Positions 35,116 through 43,472 are shown, numbered from the stretch's first letter. The stretch is 64,000 bases of DNA from Rhodobacteraceae bacterium HLUCCA12 (GCA_001314715.1 LJSV01000003.1:267181-331180); one strand, 5' to 3'. The notes: generated by a model not told the origin, from the sequence alone. Numbers and translations: made by a program.

Positions 35116-36144
35116 TCAGCGTGCGAGTTCCTCTTCCAGAAGGGCCTCGAAATCGGCGATCAGCTGGGCGCCGTCGATATCGCGCTCTTCCATTTCGGCG
35201 ATCCAGTCTTCGCGCACCGGTGCCGCCGCCTCGCGCCAGGCTTCCAGGGCGTCGCCCTCGATCGTGATGATCTCGTTGCCCTCGTCGACGGCGATCTCGC
35301 GCGCCGGGGCATCGGCCTCATGCATCACGCGGCCGACCCAGCCCGAGGTTTCAATACCGGAATTATCGTCGATCACCGCGCGCAGGTCTTCGGGCAGGGC
35401 CTCATAGGCGTCGGGGTTCATGCCGAAGATGAACATGGTCGTGTATAGTGACCGGTCACCGCCGAATTCGGTGTGCGTATCGACCAGTTCCGGCACCCGC
35501 AGCGAGGCCGTGACCTCCCACGGGACAACCGTTCCCTCGATGACGTTGCGCGACAACGCCTCGGGCACCTGCGGCACCGGCATGCCGACCGCGGTGCCGC
35601 CCAGCGCTTCGATCAGCCGGGTGATCAGGCGGGTCGGTCCGCGCACGGTGCGCCCGTCCAGATCATCGGGCGTTTCCACGGCGGGCGCGCGCATGTGGAT
35701 CTGGCCCGATCCGTGCACATGGATCGCCAGCGGCCGCACGCCTTCGAATTCGTCCTGCAAGTGCATCTCGTAGAACCGCCATGCCGCCCGCGATGTTGCC
35801 TCGGCCTGGCCGCCGATGAACGGCAGGTCCACCACCTCGGCCCGCAGGAAGCGTCCGGGGGTGTAGCCCGTCAGGGTCCAGACGATATCGACCACGCCAT
35901 CGCGCGCCTGGTCGAACAGCGCCGGAGGGCCGCCACCCAGCGACATGGCCGGATAAACCTCGACGGCGATGCGGCCATCCGATTCTTCCATCACCTTCTC
36001 GGCCCATGGCTCGATGAACTGCGACGGAACCGGCGCCTGTTCGGGCAGGAAGTGATGCACCCGCAGGGTCACCTCCTGGGCCATTGCGCCCGACACCGCC
36101 AGTGTGGCGGTCATCAACCCGGCTGCAAACAGTGATTTTCCCAA
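35116..36144 (-). CDS. dctP: TRAP transporter solute-binding protein (DctP)
   Basis: A 342-residue periplasmic binding protein. The signal peptide is (M)LGKSLFAAGLMTATLAVSGAMA, cut before QEVTLRVHHFLPEQA. RGPTRLITRLIEALGGTAVGMPVPQ is the TRAP binding segment with the solute-anchoring arginine. Start: GGGAGGG lies about 7 nt before a TTG codon (a second TTG three bases earlier is also possible); an upstream ATG would put 19 charged residues in front of the signal peptide. Substrate not identified; likely a carboxylate. Confidence 0.9.
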   Translation of the reverse strand: MGKSLFAAGLMTATLAVSGAMAQEVTLRVHHFLPEQAPVPSQFIEPWAEKVMEESDGRIAVEVYPAMSLGGGPPALFDQARDGVVDIVWTLTGYTPGRFLRAEVVDLPFIGGQAEATSRAAWRFYEMHLQDEFEGVRPLAIHVHGSGQIHMRAPAVETPDDLDGRTVRGPTRLITRLIEALGGTAVGMPVPQVPEALSRNVIEGTVVPWEVTASLRVPELVDTHTEFGGDRSLYTTMFIFGMNPDAYEALPEDLRAVIDDNSGIETSGWVGRVMHEADAPAREIAVDEGNEIITIEGDALEAWREAAAPVREDWIAEMEERDIDGAQLIADFEALLEEELAR

Positions 36145-36271
36145 CAATTTTCCCTCCCATTGGTCGTTGATGTCGGCGCGTCTCCCTGGCGGCGACTTCA
36201 TTGCAAACGCAACAATATTCCGCCCCGATTTCGAGTCAAGTCTTCATATTTCCGGCTCCGATCCCGCCAAT

Positions 36272-36877
36272 CTAACGCAAAGACGGCACGAAGGTCTTCA
36301 AGATTATTGCCAGATCGAAACAAAAACCCTGGTTCGCCAGATAGATCAGATCCAGCCGGGCCTTGCGCGGTATGCAGGCCCGGCAATAGATCTCATCGGT
36401 CTGCGCGGGTGTGCGCGAGCGGGCCAGAAGCCGGCGCTCGTGCCGGTTGAAATAGATCGTGGCAAGCCCGGTAATACCCGGACGGGCCTGCAAGACCTGC
36501 TCATAGACATCGGGAAAACGCTCGACATACTGGCGCAGGGGCGGGCGCGGCCCGACCACCGAGATATCGCCACGAAACAGGTTGAACAATTGCGGCAGCT
36601 CGTCCAGCCGCGTTCGGCGCAGAAAGGCGCCCAGCGGGGTGATCCGGTCGGTCTTGTCGCCGCCCGACACGCCGGTGTCGTCAGGATCCGGGCGCATGGT
36701 TCGAAACTTGTAGAAGCGAAATCCCTGCCGCGGCGTTTTCATGCGCTCGGCAGAATGAAAGACCGGGCCGCCCTCGATCAACACGATGACCACCGCGATC
36801 ACGGCGATCGCGGGCACGACGAAGACCGACAGGACGGTCGCGGTAAACAGATCGAACAGGCGTTTTGTCGGCGTCAT
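36272..36877 (-). CDS. Sugar (undecaprenyl-phosphate glycosyl-1-phosphate) transferase, small PglC-type
   Basis: A 201-residue monotopic phosphoglycosyl transferase. An N-terminal hydrophobic helix (LFDLFTATVLSVFVVPAIAV) is followed by FRFYKFRTMR, RRTRLDELPQLFNL and RGDISVVGPRPP, the bacterial sugar transferase motifs (DE dyad in LDELPQ). It starts glycan assembly by moving a sugar-phosphate onto a lipid carrier. Start overlaps the epimerase stop (ATGA). No other surface-glycan genes are nearby. Confidence 0.9.
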   Translation of the reverse strand: MTPTKRLFDLFTATVLSVFVVPAIAVIAVVIVLIEGGPVFHSAERMKTPRQGFRFYKFRTMRPDPDDTGVSGGDKTDRITPLGAFLRRTRLDELPQLFNLFRGDISVVGPRPPLRQYVERFPDVYEQVLQARPGITGLATIYFNRHERRLLARSRTPAQTDEIYCRACIPRKARLDLIYLANQGFCFDLAIILKTFVPSLR

Positions 36878-37758
36878 GGTCTGGTTCGGCACTGGTTCCA
36901 TTGCGCCACGAGTCCCGCGGCCGTGCTTTCGGTATCGTCAAAAGCCACGAGGCCCGCAAGGGCGGAACAGTCCAGCGTCAGGGTCTGCACCGCCGATGCC
37001 GGTGCCGTCTGCCAGCGCCACGCCAGCCCCGCCGCCCCGGCCAGATCGCTCATGCGCACCGGCACCGGCGCCGCCACGTTCAGAACCGGCGGCAAAGGTC
37101 GCGGGGTCAGGGCCAGTGCCCGCACCACCCGCGCAAGGCTTGCCGGCCCGATATACGAACGCCGCGGCCCCTCGCCATCAGCAAAGCGGTCGATGACCAG
37201 CGGCGCATCCGACCGCGCATTCAGCAGCAAGGCATCGGCACCGGCCACGTTGCCGATCCGCAGGCAGCACACCTCAAGTCCCCGGTCGCGCCACGGGGCG
37301 CAGGCGCCCTCCATGTCCAGCTTGGCGCGGCCATAGGGGGTCGTCGTCTGCGCGCGATCGACCTCCGACCACGGGTGCAATCGCCCGCCGCCATAGACCG
37401 CCGAGGACGATGCGACGAGAACGCGCGAAACTCCGCCCCGGTGCGCGGCCTCAAGGCAAGCCTCGGCCAGGTGCCGGTTCAGCGCCAGATCGGGGCCCGT
37501 TCCCGGCGTGGCCCCCGCCAGCACCAGCATGGCGCGTGGCGCGCCATGCCGGGCGACCCAGTCGCAAAACGGCGCGGTCCCCTCAAGCGGCGACCAGGCG
37601 ATCTGGGGCAGTACAGGCGACAGTGGAGGTTTCCTGCGGCTTTGCAACGCGACACGAGCGTGCGACGCCGCCCAGACCGCGCTCAGCAAACGCCCGACCC
37701 GGCCACTCGCGCCGGTGACGATCAGATCCAGGGGGGCATGCGAGGTGTCGGGTGTCAT
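36874..37758 (-). CDS. NAD-dependent sugar epimerase/dehydratase-like protein
   Basis: A 294-residue extended SDR. The nucleotide-binding motif is VTGASGRVGRLLSAV, the catalytic Tyr-Lys pair is in YGRAKLDME, and VLVASSSAVYGGG contains the catalytic serine. It probably converts a nucleotide sugar for the sugar transferase gene that follows (4-nt overlap). It starts at MTPDTSHAPLDLIVTG. Exact reaction unknown; the C-terminal sugar-binding half is weakly conserved. Confidence 0.8.
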   Translation of the reverse strand: MTPDTSHAPLDLIVTGASGRVGRLLSAVWAASHARVALQSRRKPPLSPVLPQIAWSPLEGTAPFCDWVARHGAPRAMLVLAGATPGTGPDLALNRHLAEACLEAAHRGGVSRVLVASSSAVYGGGRLHPWSEVDRAQTTTPYGRAKLDMEGACAPWRDRGLEVCCLRIGNVAGADALLLNARSDAPLVIDRFADGEGPRRSYIGPASLARVVRALALTPRPLPPVLNVAAPVPVRMSDLAGAAGLAWRWQTAPASAVQTLTLDCSALAGLVAFDDTESTAAGLVAQWNQCRTRP

Positions 37759-37854
37759 GCGGTTTCACCGGCCTTTCGCCCTCATTGCCACGATGCGCAA
37801 CCGGATGCCAGTATCTCACTATCGCAGCGTCGATCGCGCGCCACCAAATCGTTG

Positions 37855-37868
37855 ACTGACCGGTCGGT
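37855..37868. promoter_or_regulatory. TetR-type palindrome upstream of the paa genes (PaaR operator candidate)
   Basis: ACTGACCGGTCGGT is a 14-bp near-perfect palindrome (one mismatched pair), overlapping a TTGACT -35-like hexamer at 37852-37857. ACCGACCGGTCGGT-like palindromes are typical for TetR repressors of aromatic degradation. It lies about 60 bp before paaG; the TetR gene after paaK is the likely binder. Confidence 0.6.
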
Positions 37869-37922
37869 TTATGCAACTCATGTCGCGATGCCGCTTCAGA
37901 CTGGCATAGACGGGGGAATTTC

Positions 37923-38714
37923 ATGGTCGAATCCGACACCGTGCTGACGGATCTGTCCGAAGGGCTGTTTCGGATCACGCTCAACCGCCCCGATCGGCTC
38001 AATGCCTTTACCACAGAGATGCATGTTGCCTTGCGCGGCGCGCTTGAACGCGCCCACACCGAACCGCAGATCCGCGCGGTTCTGTTGACCGGCGCCGGTC
38101 GGGGCTTTTGCGCCGGGCAGGATCTGGGCGAACGCGATCCCAGGGCGGGCGCGCGCACCGATCTGGGCGAAACCATCGGCAATCATTACAACCCGCTGAT
38201 CCGACTCATCCGCACCCTGGAAAAGCCGGTCGTCTGCGCCGTGAACGGCGTCGCGGCCGGGGCCGGGGCCAATATCGCGCTGGCCTGCGATATCGTGCTG
38301 GCGGCGCATTCGGCGCGCTTCATCCAGGCCTTTTCCAGGCTTGGCCTCGTGCCCGATGCCGGTGGAAGCTGGTCGCTGCCGCACCTGATCGGCGAGGCCC
38401 GCGCCAAGGCACTGGCGATGACGGCCGCGCCGCTGGATGCGGAAACGGCCGCGCAATGGGGGCTGATCTGGCAGGCCCTGCCCGACGACCGGCTGATGCC
38501 CGAGGCCGAAAACCTGGCAACGCGCCTTGCAGGCGGCGCCACGCGCGGGCTGGGCCTGACCAAACGCGCGATCCAGGCCGCGGCCACGCAATCGCTGGAC
38601 GAGAGCCTCGATCTCGAACGCGATCTGCAACGCGAGGCGGGCTTTTCCGACGATTATGCCGAGGGCGTCGCCGCCTTTCTGGAAAAACGCCCACCGCAGT
38701 TCAGGGGGTGCTGA
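37923..38714 (+). CDS. paaG: Phenylacetate degradation enoyl-CoA isomerase/hydratase PaaG
   Basis: A 263-residue crotonase. The oxyanion-hole motif RAVLLTGAGRGFCAGQDLGERD and NGVAAGAGANIALACDIVLA are those of PaaG, 2-(1,2-epoxy-1,2-dihydrophenyl)acetyl-CoA isomerase, which opens the epoxide to the oxepin. Next genes are paaI and paaK, so the phenylacetyl-CoA pathway is likely. The multicomponent epoxidase genes (paaABCDE) are not in this window. Confidence 0.88.
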   Translation: MVESDTVLTDLSEGLFRITLNRPDRLNAFTTEMHVALRGALERAHTEPQIRAVLLTGAGRGFCAGQDLGERDPRAGARTDLGETIGNHYNPLIRLIRTLEKPVVCAVNGVAAGAGANIALACDIVLAAHSARFIQAFSRLGLVPDAGGSWSLPHLIGEARAKALAMTAAPLDAETAAQWGLIWQALPDDRLMPEAENLATRLAGGATRGLGLTKRAIQAAATQSLDESLDLERDLQREAGFSDDYAEGVAAFLEKRPPQFRGC

Positions 38715-38716
38715 CC

Positions 38717-39178
38717 ATGATGACCCCGCAAGAACGCGCCGAGGCCAGCGCCCGCGCCATGTGGAGCCGCGATGCGGCCTCGCAGGGGCTGGGCATGTCG
38801 CTCGACGCCATCGCCCCCGGCGCGGCTACGCTGTCGATGACGGTGCAGGAAAACATGACCAACGGTCACAAGACCTGCCACGGCGGCTTCATCTTCACGC
38901 TTGCCGACAGCGCCTTTGCCTTTGCCTGCAACAGCTACAACCAGAATACCGTGGCACAGATGGCCGCGATCACCTTTCTCGCCCCGGCCCATGCCGGCGA
39001 CCGCCTGATCGCCGAGGCGCAGGAAATCACACGGGCCGGGCGCTCGGGGATTTACGACATCCGCGTCACCAATCAGTCCGGCACCCGCATCGCCGAGTTT
39101 CGGGGACATTCGCGCACCATCAAGGGCACCCATGTCCCCGAACCCGCCGCGCCATCGGCACCCGCGCCCAACCCTTGA
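38717..39178 (+). CDS. paaI: Phenylacetate pathway thioesterase PaaI
   Basis: A 153-residue hotdog-fold thioesterase. The family signature is in NGHKTCHGGFIFTLADSAFAFACNSYN, with the active Asp in LADSAFA, and SGIYDIRVTNQSGTRIAEF in the C-terminal strand. PaaI removes CoA from hydroxyphenylacetyl-CoA side products and prevents CoA trapping. It starts 2 bp after paaG and precedes paaK by 7 bp. Confidence 0.9.
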   Translation: MMTPQERAEASARAMWSRDAASQGLGMSLDAIAPGAATLSMTVQENMTNGHKTCHGGFIFTLADSAFAFACNSYNQNTVAQMAAITFLAPAHAGDRLIAEAQEITRAGRSGIYDIRVTNQSGTRIAEFRGHSRTIKGTHVPEPAAPSAPAPNP

Positions 39179-39185
39179 GGCCATC

Positions 39186-40499
39186 ATGGAAGACCTGTCT
39201 CCCCGCCCCGGCGATCTCGAACCCATCGAAACCGCGTCACGCGACGAGATCGCGGCCTTGCAACTGGAACGGCTGCGCTGGTCGCTGCGCCATGCCTATG
39301 ACAATTCGCCGTTCTACCGGCAGCGGTTCGACAGTCATGGCGTGCACCCGGATGACCTGAAAACCCTGGCCGACCTGGCCCGGTTTCCCTTCACCCAGAA
39401 AAGCGATCTGCGCGACACCTATCCGTTCGGCATGTTCGCCGTGCCGCAAGACAGGCTGGTCCGGCTGCATGCCTCGTCCGGCACGACGGGCAAGCCCACG
39501 GTCGTGGGATACACCCGGCGCGACATCGACACCTGGGCGCATCTTGTCGCGCGGTCGATGCGCGCCTCGGGCGCGCGGGCGGGCGACATCGTGCATGTGG
39601 CCTATGGATACGGGCTGTTCACGGGCGGGCTAGGCGCGCATTACGGCGCCGAAAAACTGGGTTGCACCGTGGTTCCGGTCTCGGGCGGCATGACCGAACG
39701 GCAGGTCACGCTGATCACCGATTTCCGGCCGCGCGTGATCATGGTCACACCCAGCTACATGCTGTCGATCCTCGACGCCTTTCACCAGGCCGGGCTGGAC
39801 CCGCGCGACAGCTCGCTGGCGGTGGGGATCTTCGGCGCCGAACCATGGACCAACGCGATGCGCCGCGAAATCGAGGAGGCCTTCGACATGCATGCCGTCG
39901 ATATCTACGGCCTGTCCGAGGTGATGGGGCCGGGGGTGGCCAATGAATGCGTCGAAACCAAGGACGGGCTGCACCTGTGGGAAGACCATTTCTACCCCGA
40001 GATCATCGACCCCGCCACGGGCGACCCGGTCCCCGACGGCGAGATCGGCGAGCTTGTCTTCACCACCCTGACCAAGGAGGGTCTGCCGATCATCCGCTAC
40101 CGAACCCGCGATCTGACCCGCCTTCTGCCCGGCACCGCGCGCTCGATGCGCCGGATGGAAAAGATCACCGGGCGCTCGGACGACATGATCATCCTGCGCG
40201 GCGTCAATCTCTTTCCCACCCAGATCGAGGAACAGATCCTGAAATGTGCCGGGCTCGCCCCGCATTTCCAGATCGAATTGACACGCGACGGGCGCATGGA
40301 CGCGATGATGGTCCATTGCGAGGCCACGCCGGCCACCGCCGGTGACGACGCGCGCGCGGCCTCGGCCCGCGAACTGGCGCATCACGTGAAAAGCGTGATC
40401 GGCGTCTCGGCCCGCATCACCGTCCATCCGCCGGGCGGCGCGCCCCGTTCCGAGGGCAAGGCCCGCCGCGTGGTCGACAACCGCCCCCGGGGCGACTGA
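39186..40499 (+). CDS. paaK: Phenylacetate-CoA ligase
   Basis: A 437-residue adenylate-forming enzyme that activates phenylacetate to phenylacetyl-CoA with ATP. P-loop-like ASSGTTGKPTVVGYT, then GLSEVMGPGVANEC and DLTRLLPG, and the hinge region GRSDDMIILRGVNLFPTQIE are PaaK hallmarks. The MEDLSPRPGDLEPIE start matches family length; an earlier in-frame ATG overlaps paaI. It ends beside repeat copy E. Confidence 0.95.
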   Translation: MEDLSPRPGDLEPIETASRDEIAALQLERLRWSLRHAYDNSPFYRQRFDSHGVHPDDLKTLADLARFPFTQKSDLRDTYPFGMFAVPQDRLVRLHASSGTTGKPTVVGYTRRDIDTWAHLVARSMRASGARAGDIVHVAYGYGLFTGGLGAHYGAEKLGCTVVPVSGGMTERQVTLITDFRPRVIMVTPSYMLSILDAFHQAGLDPRDSSLAVGIFGAEPWTNAMRREIEEAFDMHAVDIYGLSEVMGPGVANECVETKDGLHLWEDHFYPEIIDPATGDPVPDGEIGELVFTTLTKEGLPIIRYRTRDLTRLLPGTARSMRRMEKITGRSDDMIILRGVNLFPTQIEEQILKCAGLAPHFQIELTRDGRMDAMMVHCEATPATAGDDARAASARELAHHVKSVIGVSARITVHPPGGAPRSEGKARRVVDNRPRGD

Positions 40500-40503
40500 C
40501 CCC

Positions 40504-40570
40504 CTTCATCTTGCCTTAAATACGCTGGGGGTGAATTCGGCGCAGCCGAAGAGGGGGCAACGCCCCCTGC
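40504..40570 (-). repeat. Intergenic double-hairpin repeat, copy E
   Basis: Here the element is oriented opposite to the flanking genes. On the minus strand: GGGGGC-GTT-GCCCCC, then TTCGGC-TGC-GCCGAA, then ATTCACCCCC, AGCGTATTTAAGGCAAGATGAAG. It lies between paaK and the TetR gene. Confidence 0.72.
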
Positions 40571-40592
40571 CACCGCAAAGGAAAGTGCCGCC

Positions 40593-41210
40593 ATGGCCCG
40601 CACCCGCGCCACCGATTTCAGGCAAAAGCAACAGGCGATCCTGTCCAGCGCCGCCGCGGTTCTGGCCGAACACGGCATCGACCGGGCATCCATGGCGCAG
40701 ATCGCGGCGCAGGCCGGCGTCTCGAAAGCCCTGCTCTATCACTACTATCCCGGTCGGGATGCGCTGGTCTTTGCCATCATCCGTGACCACCTGCGCCGGC
40801 TCGACGCCGCCATTGCGGCGGCCCGGGCGCCGGGGCGCGACCCCGAGGCCCAACTCGGCGCCCTGATCGGCGCGGTGCTGGAGATCTACCGCGATGCCGA
40901 CAACGAACACCAGGTCCAGCTGGGCGGCACCGCCGGTCTGGGTGATGACCAGCGCGCCGAGATCCAGGCCCTGGAACGCCGCATCGTGCGGCGTTTCGCG
41001 TCGGTGCTGCGCGCCGTCAACCCGGCGCTCGACGCGGCGCCGCGCCCGCTGTTGATGCCGGTGACGATGTCGCTGTTCGGCATGATGAACTGGGCCTACA
41101 TGTGGTTTCGCGACGACGGCCCGCTGTCCCGGCACGACTATGCCGCGCTGATGACGCGCCTCGTTCTCGACGGGGCGCGCACACTGCCCGCGGGCTTGCG
41201 AAGCAGTTAG
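40593..41210 (+). CDS. paaR: TetR family regulator (probable PaaR)
   Basis: A 205-residue regulator. The HTH is MAQIAAQAGVSKALLYHYYPGRDAL near residues 34-58. The ligand domain is variable. It follows paaK on the same strand, and a TetR-type palindrome sits before paaG, so phenylacetyl-CoA-responsive repression of the paa genes is a reasonable prediction by analogy with TetR-type PaaR of other bacteria. Direct evidence is not in the sequence. Confidence 0.82.
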   Translation: MARTRATDFRQKQQAILSSAAAVLAEHGIDRASMAQIAAQAGVSKALLYHYYPGRDALVFAIIRDHLRRLDAAIAAARAPGRDPEAQLGALIGAVLEIYRDADNEHQVQLGGTAGLGDDQRAEIQALERRIVRRFASVLRAVNPALDAAPRPLLMPVTMSLFGMMNWAYMWFRDDGPLSRHDYAALMTRLVLDGARTLPAGLRSS

Positions 41211-41272
41211 GACTGGTTTTGCAGGGCATTTCTTGCTAGGCCTTTTGCCAAACAAGAAAAAACGGGCAGGAC

Positions 41273-42346
41273 ATGGGCAGGATTCCGGGCTTTCGCGGCG
41301 TTTATGCCGTGGCATGGGCACAAACCGAACTGGGTGACGAACGCGGCCTGCCGCCCGATCTGATGTCGGTTGGCCTGCCATGGTCCTGGCACGGACGCGC
41401 CTGGCGGCTGGATACCGGGCCAGAGACGCTCTGGCTCGATCGTCCGGTGCAGCCGGCCGATCCGCGCGGCCGCGCGCGCGACCGGCTTCGCCGGCTCGCA
41501 TTTGCCCCCGCCGCAGCTGAACAGGCGCTCGATCTGTCGGTATCGGTCGATGATGACCTGCCGGCGGACAGTTTCACGCTCACCGATGGCCACGCCCTGT
41601 ATCACGCGCGCATCCTGCGCCAGCCGGGGCGGCTGCTGGCGGTGTTCGATCCCTTGATGCCGCCGCCGGGCCGGGTTTTATGGATCACCGCCTTGAACCT
41701 TGCGCCACGGGGGCCCAAGGCGCGCAGCGGGGTCATCTGTTTTCTGCCCGGAACACGCATCGACACTCCCGACGGGCCGCGCCCGGTCGAGCGTCTGGAG
41801 CCGGGCGATCGCGTGGTGACCCGCGACAACGGCGACCAGCCACTGGTCTGGTGCGGGGCGACGCATCTGACGGGGGCAGAGCTGTATCTGCACCCGCATC
41901 TGCGGCCCGTGCGGATCTGCGCCGGGGCGCTGGCGGCCTATCGCGCCGGTGCCGGCGCCCTGCCCGATGCCGACCTGCTGGTCTCGCCCGAGCACAGGGT
42001 GCTGCTGCGCGGGGCCGACGATCTGTTCGGCACGCCCGAGGTGCTGGCCTGCGCCGCCGATCTTGAGGACGGGCGCCGGATCCGGCGCGATTTCGCCCCA
42101 TCCTCGGTGACCTATGTGCATCTGATGTTTGAACGCCACCAGATCATCACGGCCAATGGCCTGCCCTGCGAAAGCTTTCACCCCGCCCTTGCCGGGGCCG
42201 AGGTTTTGAAATGGCACGCCCGCGCGCTGGAACGCGCCATGCCCGGGCTGGTCGAGGCGCCGGGCAGACTGGGTCCGCCCGCACGGCGCTGCCTGGACAC
42301 GGCCGAGGCGCGCATGCTGCTGCATGGCGCCGCCCGCACGGCGTGA
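41273..42346 (+). CDS. Hint-domain (Hedgehog/intein-type) protein
   Basis: A 357-residue protein. Residues from about 154 to 302 form a Hint domain: SGVICFLPGTRIDTPDGPRP with the nucleophile C157, then VERLEPGDRVVTRDNGDQPL, and the block LLVSPEHRVLLRG. The region before C157 is unrelated to known domains and the intein-type C-terminal His-Asn is not seen (ITANGLPCESF instead). Such Hint proteins are common in Rhodobacterales, often attached to calcium-binding or secreted proteins. Self-cleavage may occur but is unproven. The function is unknown. Confidence 0.8.
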   Translation: MGRIPGFRGVYAVAWAQTELGDERGLPPDLMSVGLPWSWHGRAWRLDTGPETLWLDRPVQPADPRGRARDRLRRLAFAPAAAEQALDLSVSVDDDLPADSFTLTDGHALYHARILRQPGRLLAVFDPLMPPPGRVLWITALNLAPRGPKARSGVICFLPGTRIDTPDGPRPVERLEPGDRVVTRDNGDQPLVWCGATHLTGAELYLHPHLRPVRICAGALAAYRAGAGALPDADLLVSPEHRVLLRGADDLFGTPEVLACAADLEDGRRIRRDFAPSSVTYVHLMFERHQIITANGLPCESFHPALAGAEVLKWHARALERAMPGLVEAPGRLGPPARRCLDTAEARMLLHGAARTA

Positions 42347-42385
42347 CGCCCCCCACGGGCCGCTGCGCGCGCGGCGGCGGTGGAC

Positions 42386-42437
42386 GCGGGGGTTTCACAC
42401 CCCCGCACCCCCGTGGCGTATTTTCGGCAAGATGAAG
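42386..42437 (+). repeat. Intergenic repeat, copy F (diverged)
   Basis: Downstream of the Hint gene: hairpin GCGGGGGT-TTCAC-ACCCCCGC, no separate second hairpin, then ACCCCCGTGGCGTATTTTCGG and CAAGATGAAG. The conserved tail is intact but the middle is shortened. Confidence 0.65.
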
Positions 42438-42460
42438 CCGGGGCGTCGGGACAAGAGCCA

Positions 42461-42715
42461 TTGACTCTGGGTCTGGCTGAAGTATAAGCCGCGCGTCCCG
42501 GGTCCGCACCCGGGGCTTTTCATTGGTGTTGGTGGACCCCGCAAGGGGAAACCTGTCGCCGGGGCAACCCGGAGGAGGACAACGCCCTTCTGTCCCGCCT
42601 TGGCCGGGACCGGAGACCACCGGGGAACGGCGCGTCACGGGACGATCCGAGACCCGAACGGTGGGAACCGGTTTTCGGAACAGTCGAGGACGCAGACGAA
42701 AGAAGGAGATCAGCG
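42461..42715 (+). promoter_or_regulatory. rpsD promoter and long structured leader
   Basis: This fills most of the only gene-free stretch over 300 bp in the window. TTGACT (42461-42466) and TATAAG (42483-42488), spacer 16 bp, form a good promoter. The transcript would begin near 42495, immediately at a CCCGGGT-CCGC-ACCCGGG hairpin followed by GCTTTT (42497-42520), then continue about 195 nt with further GC-rich inverted repeats to AAGGAG before rpsD. S4 is an autoregulator in many bacteria, so this may be an S4-binding leader. Confidence 0.55.
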
Positions 42716-43336
42716 ATGACCAAACGCACCGCTGCCAAGTACAAGATCGACCGCCGCATGGGCGAAAACATCTGGGGCCGCGCCAAGTCGCCGGTGAACC
42801 GGCGCGAATACGGCCCCGGCCAGCACGGCCAGCGCCGCAAGCAGAAGCTGTCGGATTTCGGCACCCAGCTGCGCGCCAAGCAGAAGCTGAAGGGCTATTA
42901 CGGCGATCTGACCGAAAAGCAGTTCAAGCGCATCTACGGCGACGCCACGCGCGTCAAGGGCGACACCGGTGAGAACCTGGTCGGCCTGCTGGAGCGGCGT
43001 CTGGATGCCGTCGTCTATCGCGCCAAGTTCGTGCCCACGATCTTTGCCGCCCGCCAGTTCGTGAACCACGGCCATGTCACCGTGAACGGCAAGCGCGTGA
43101 ACATCGCCTCGTATCGCGTGAAGGAAGGCGATGTCGTCGCCGTGCGCGATCGTTCGAAACAGCTGGCGATCGTTCTGGAATCGGTTGCCCTGGCCGAGCG
43201 CGACGTGCCCGACTATATTGACGCCGACCATTCCAAGATGACCGCCACGTTCGTGCGCACGCCCTCGCTGGCGGATGTGCCCTATGCGGTGCAGATGGAG
43301 CCCAACCTCGTCGTCGAATATTACGCCAAGAACTGA
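42716..43336 (+). CDS. rpsD: 30S ribosomal protein S4
   Basis: A 206-residue ribosomal protein. The N-terminal S4 part reads [20 protein letters not shown] and has the alphaproteobacterial form without the zinc cysteines. The S4 RNA-binding domain is [20 protein letters not shown] and [21 protein letters not shown]4 is a primary 16S rRNA-binding assembly protein. It stands alone with its own promoter and an intrinsic terminator. Confidence 0.97.
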   Translation: MTKRTAAKYKIDRRMGENIWGRAKSPVNRREYGPGQHGQRRKQKLSDFGTQLRAKQKLKGYYGDLTEKQFKRIYGDATRVKGDTGENLVGLLERRLDAVVYRAKFVPTIFAARQFVNHGHVTVNGKRVNIASYRVKEGDVVAVRDRSKQLAIVLESVALAERDVPDYIDADHSKMTATFVRTPSLADVPYAVQMEPNLVVEYYAKN

Positions 43337-43372
43337 TCCGGCCCTGGCCAGACGGTTTCTTGCACGATTGCG

Positions 43373-43406
43373 GGCCGCGCCGGGGATACCGGCGCGGCCT
43401 TTTCCT
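43373..43406 (+). terminator. Intrinsic terminator of rpsD
   Basis: GGCCGCGCCGG, loop GGATA, CCGGCGCGGCC, then TTTTCCTTT. It begins 37 bp after the rpsD stop; an 11-bp perfect stem with a U-run. Confidence 0.92.
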
Positions 43407-43472
43407 TTGCCCGCAGCGCGGCAGGCGCGGGCAGATCGCAGGCAGCGGCCCGATCGGGGCCAAGGAGGACCC

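Noticed and set aside
42523..42972. Open frame overlapping the rpsD leader (149 codons)
   Set aside because: It overlaps the start of rpsD in another frame, has Pro/Gly/Arg-rich content and no homology; the region is better read as an untranslated leader.
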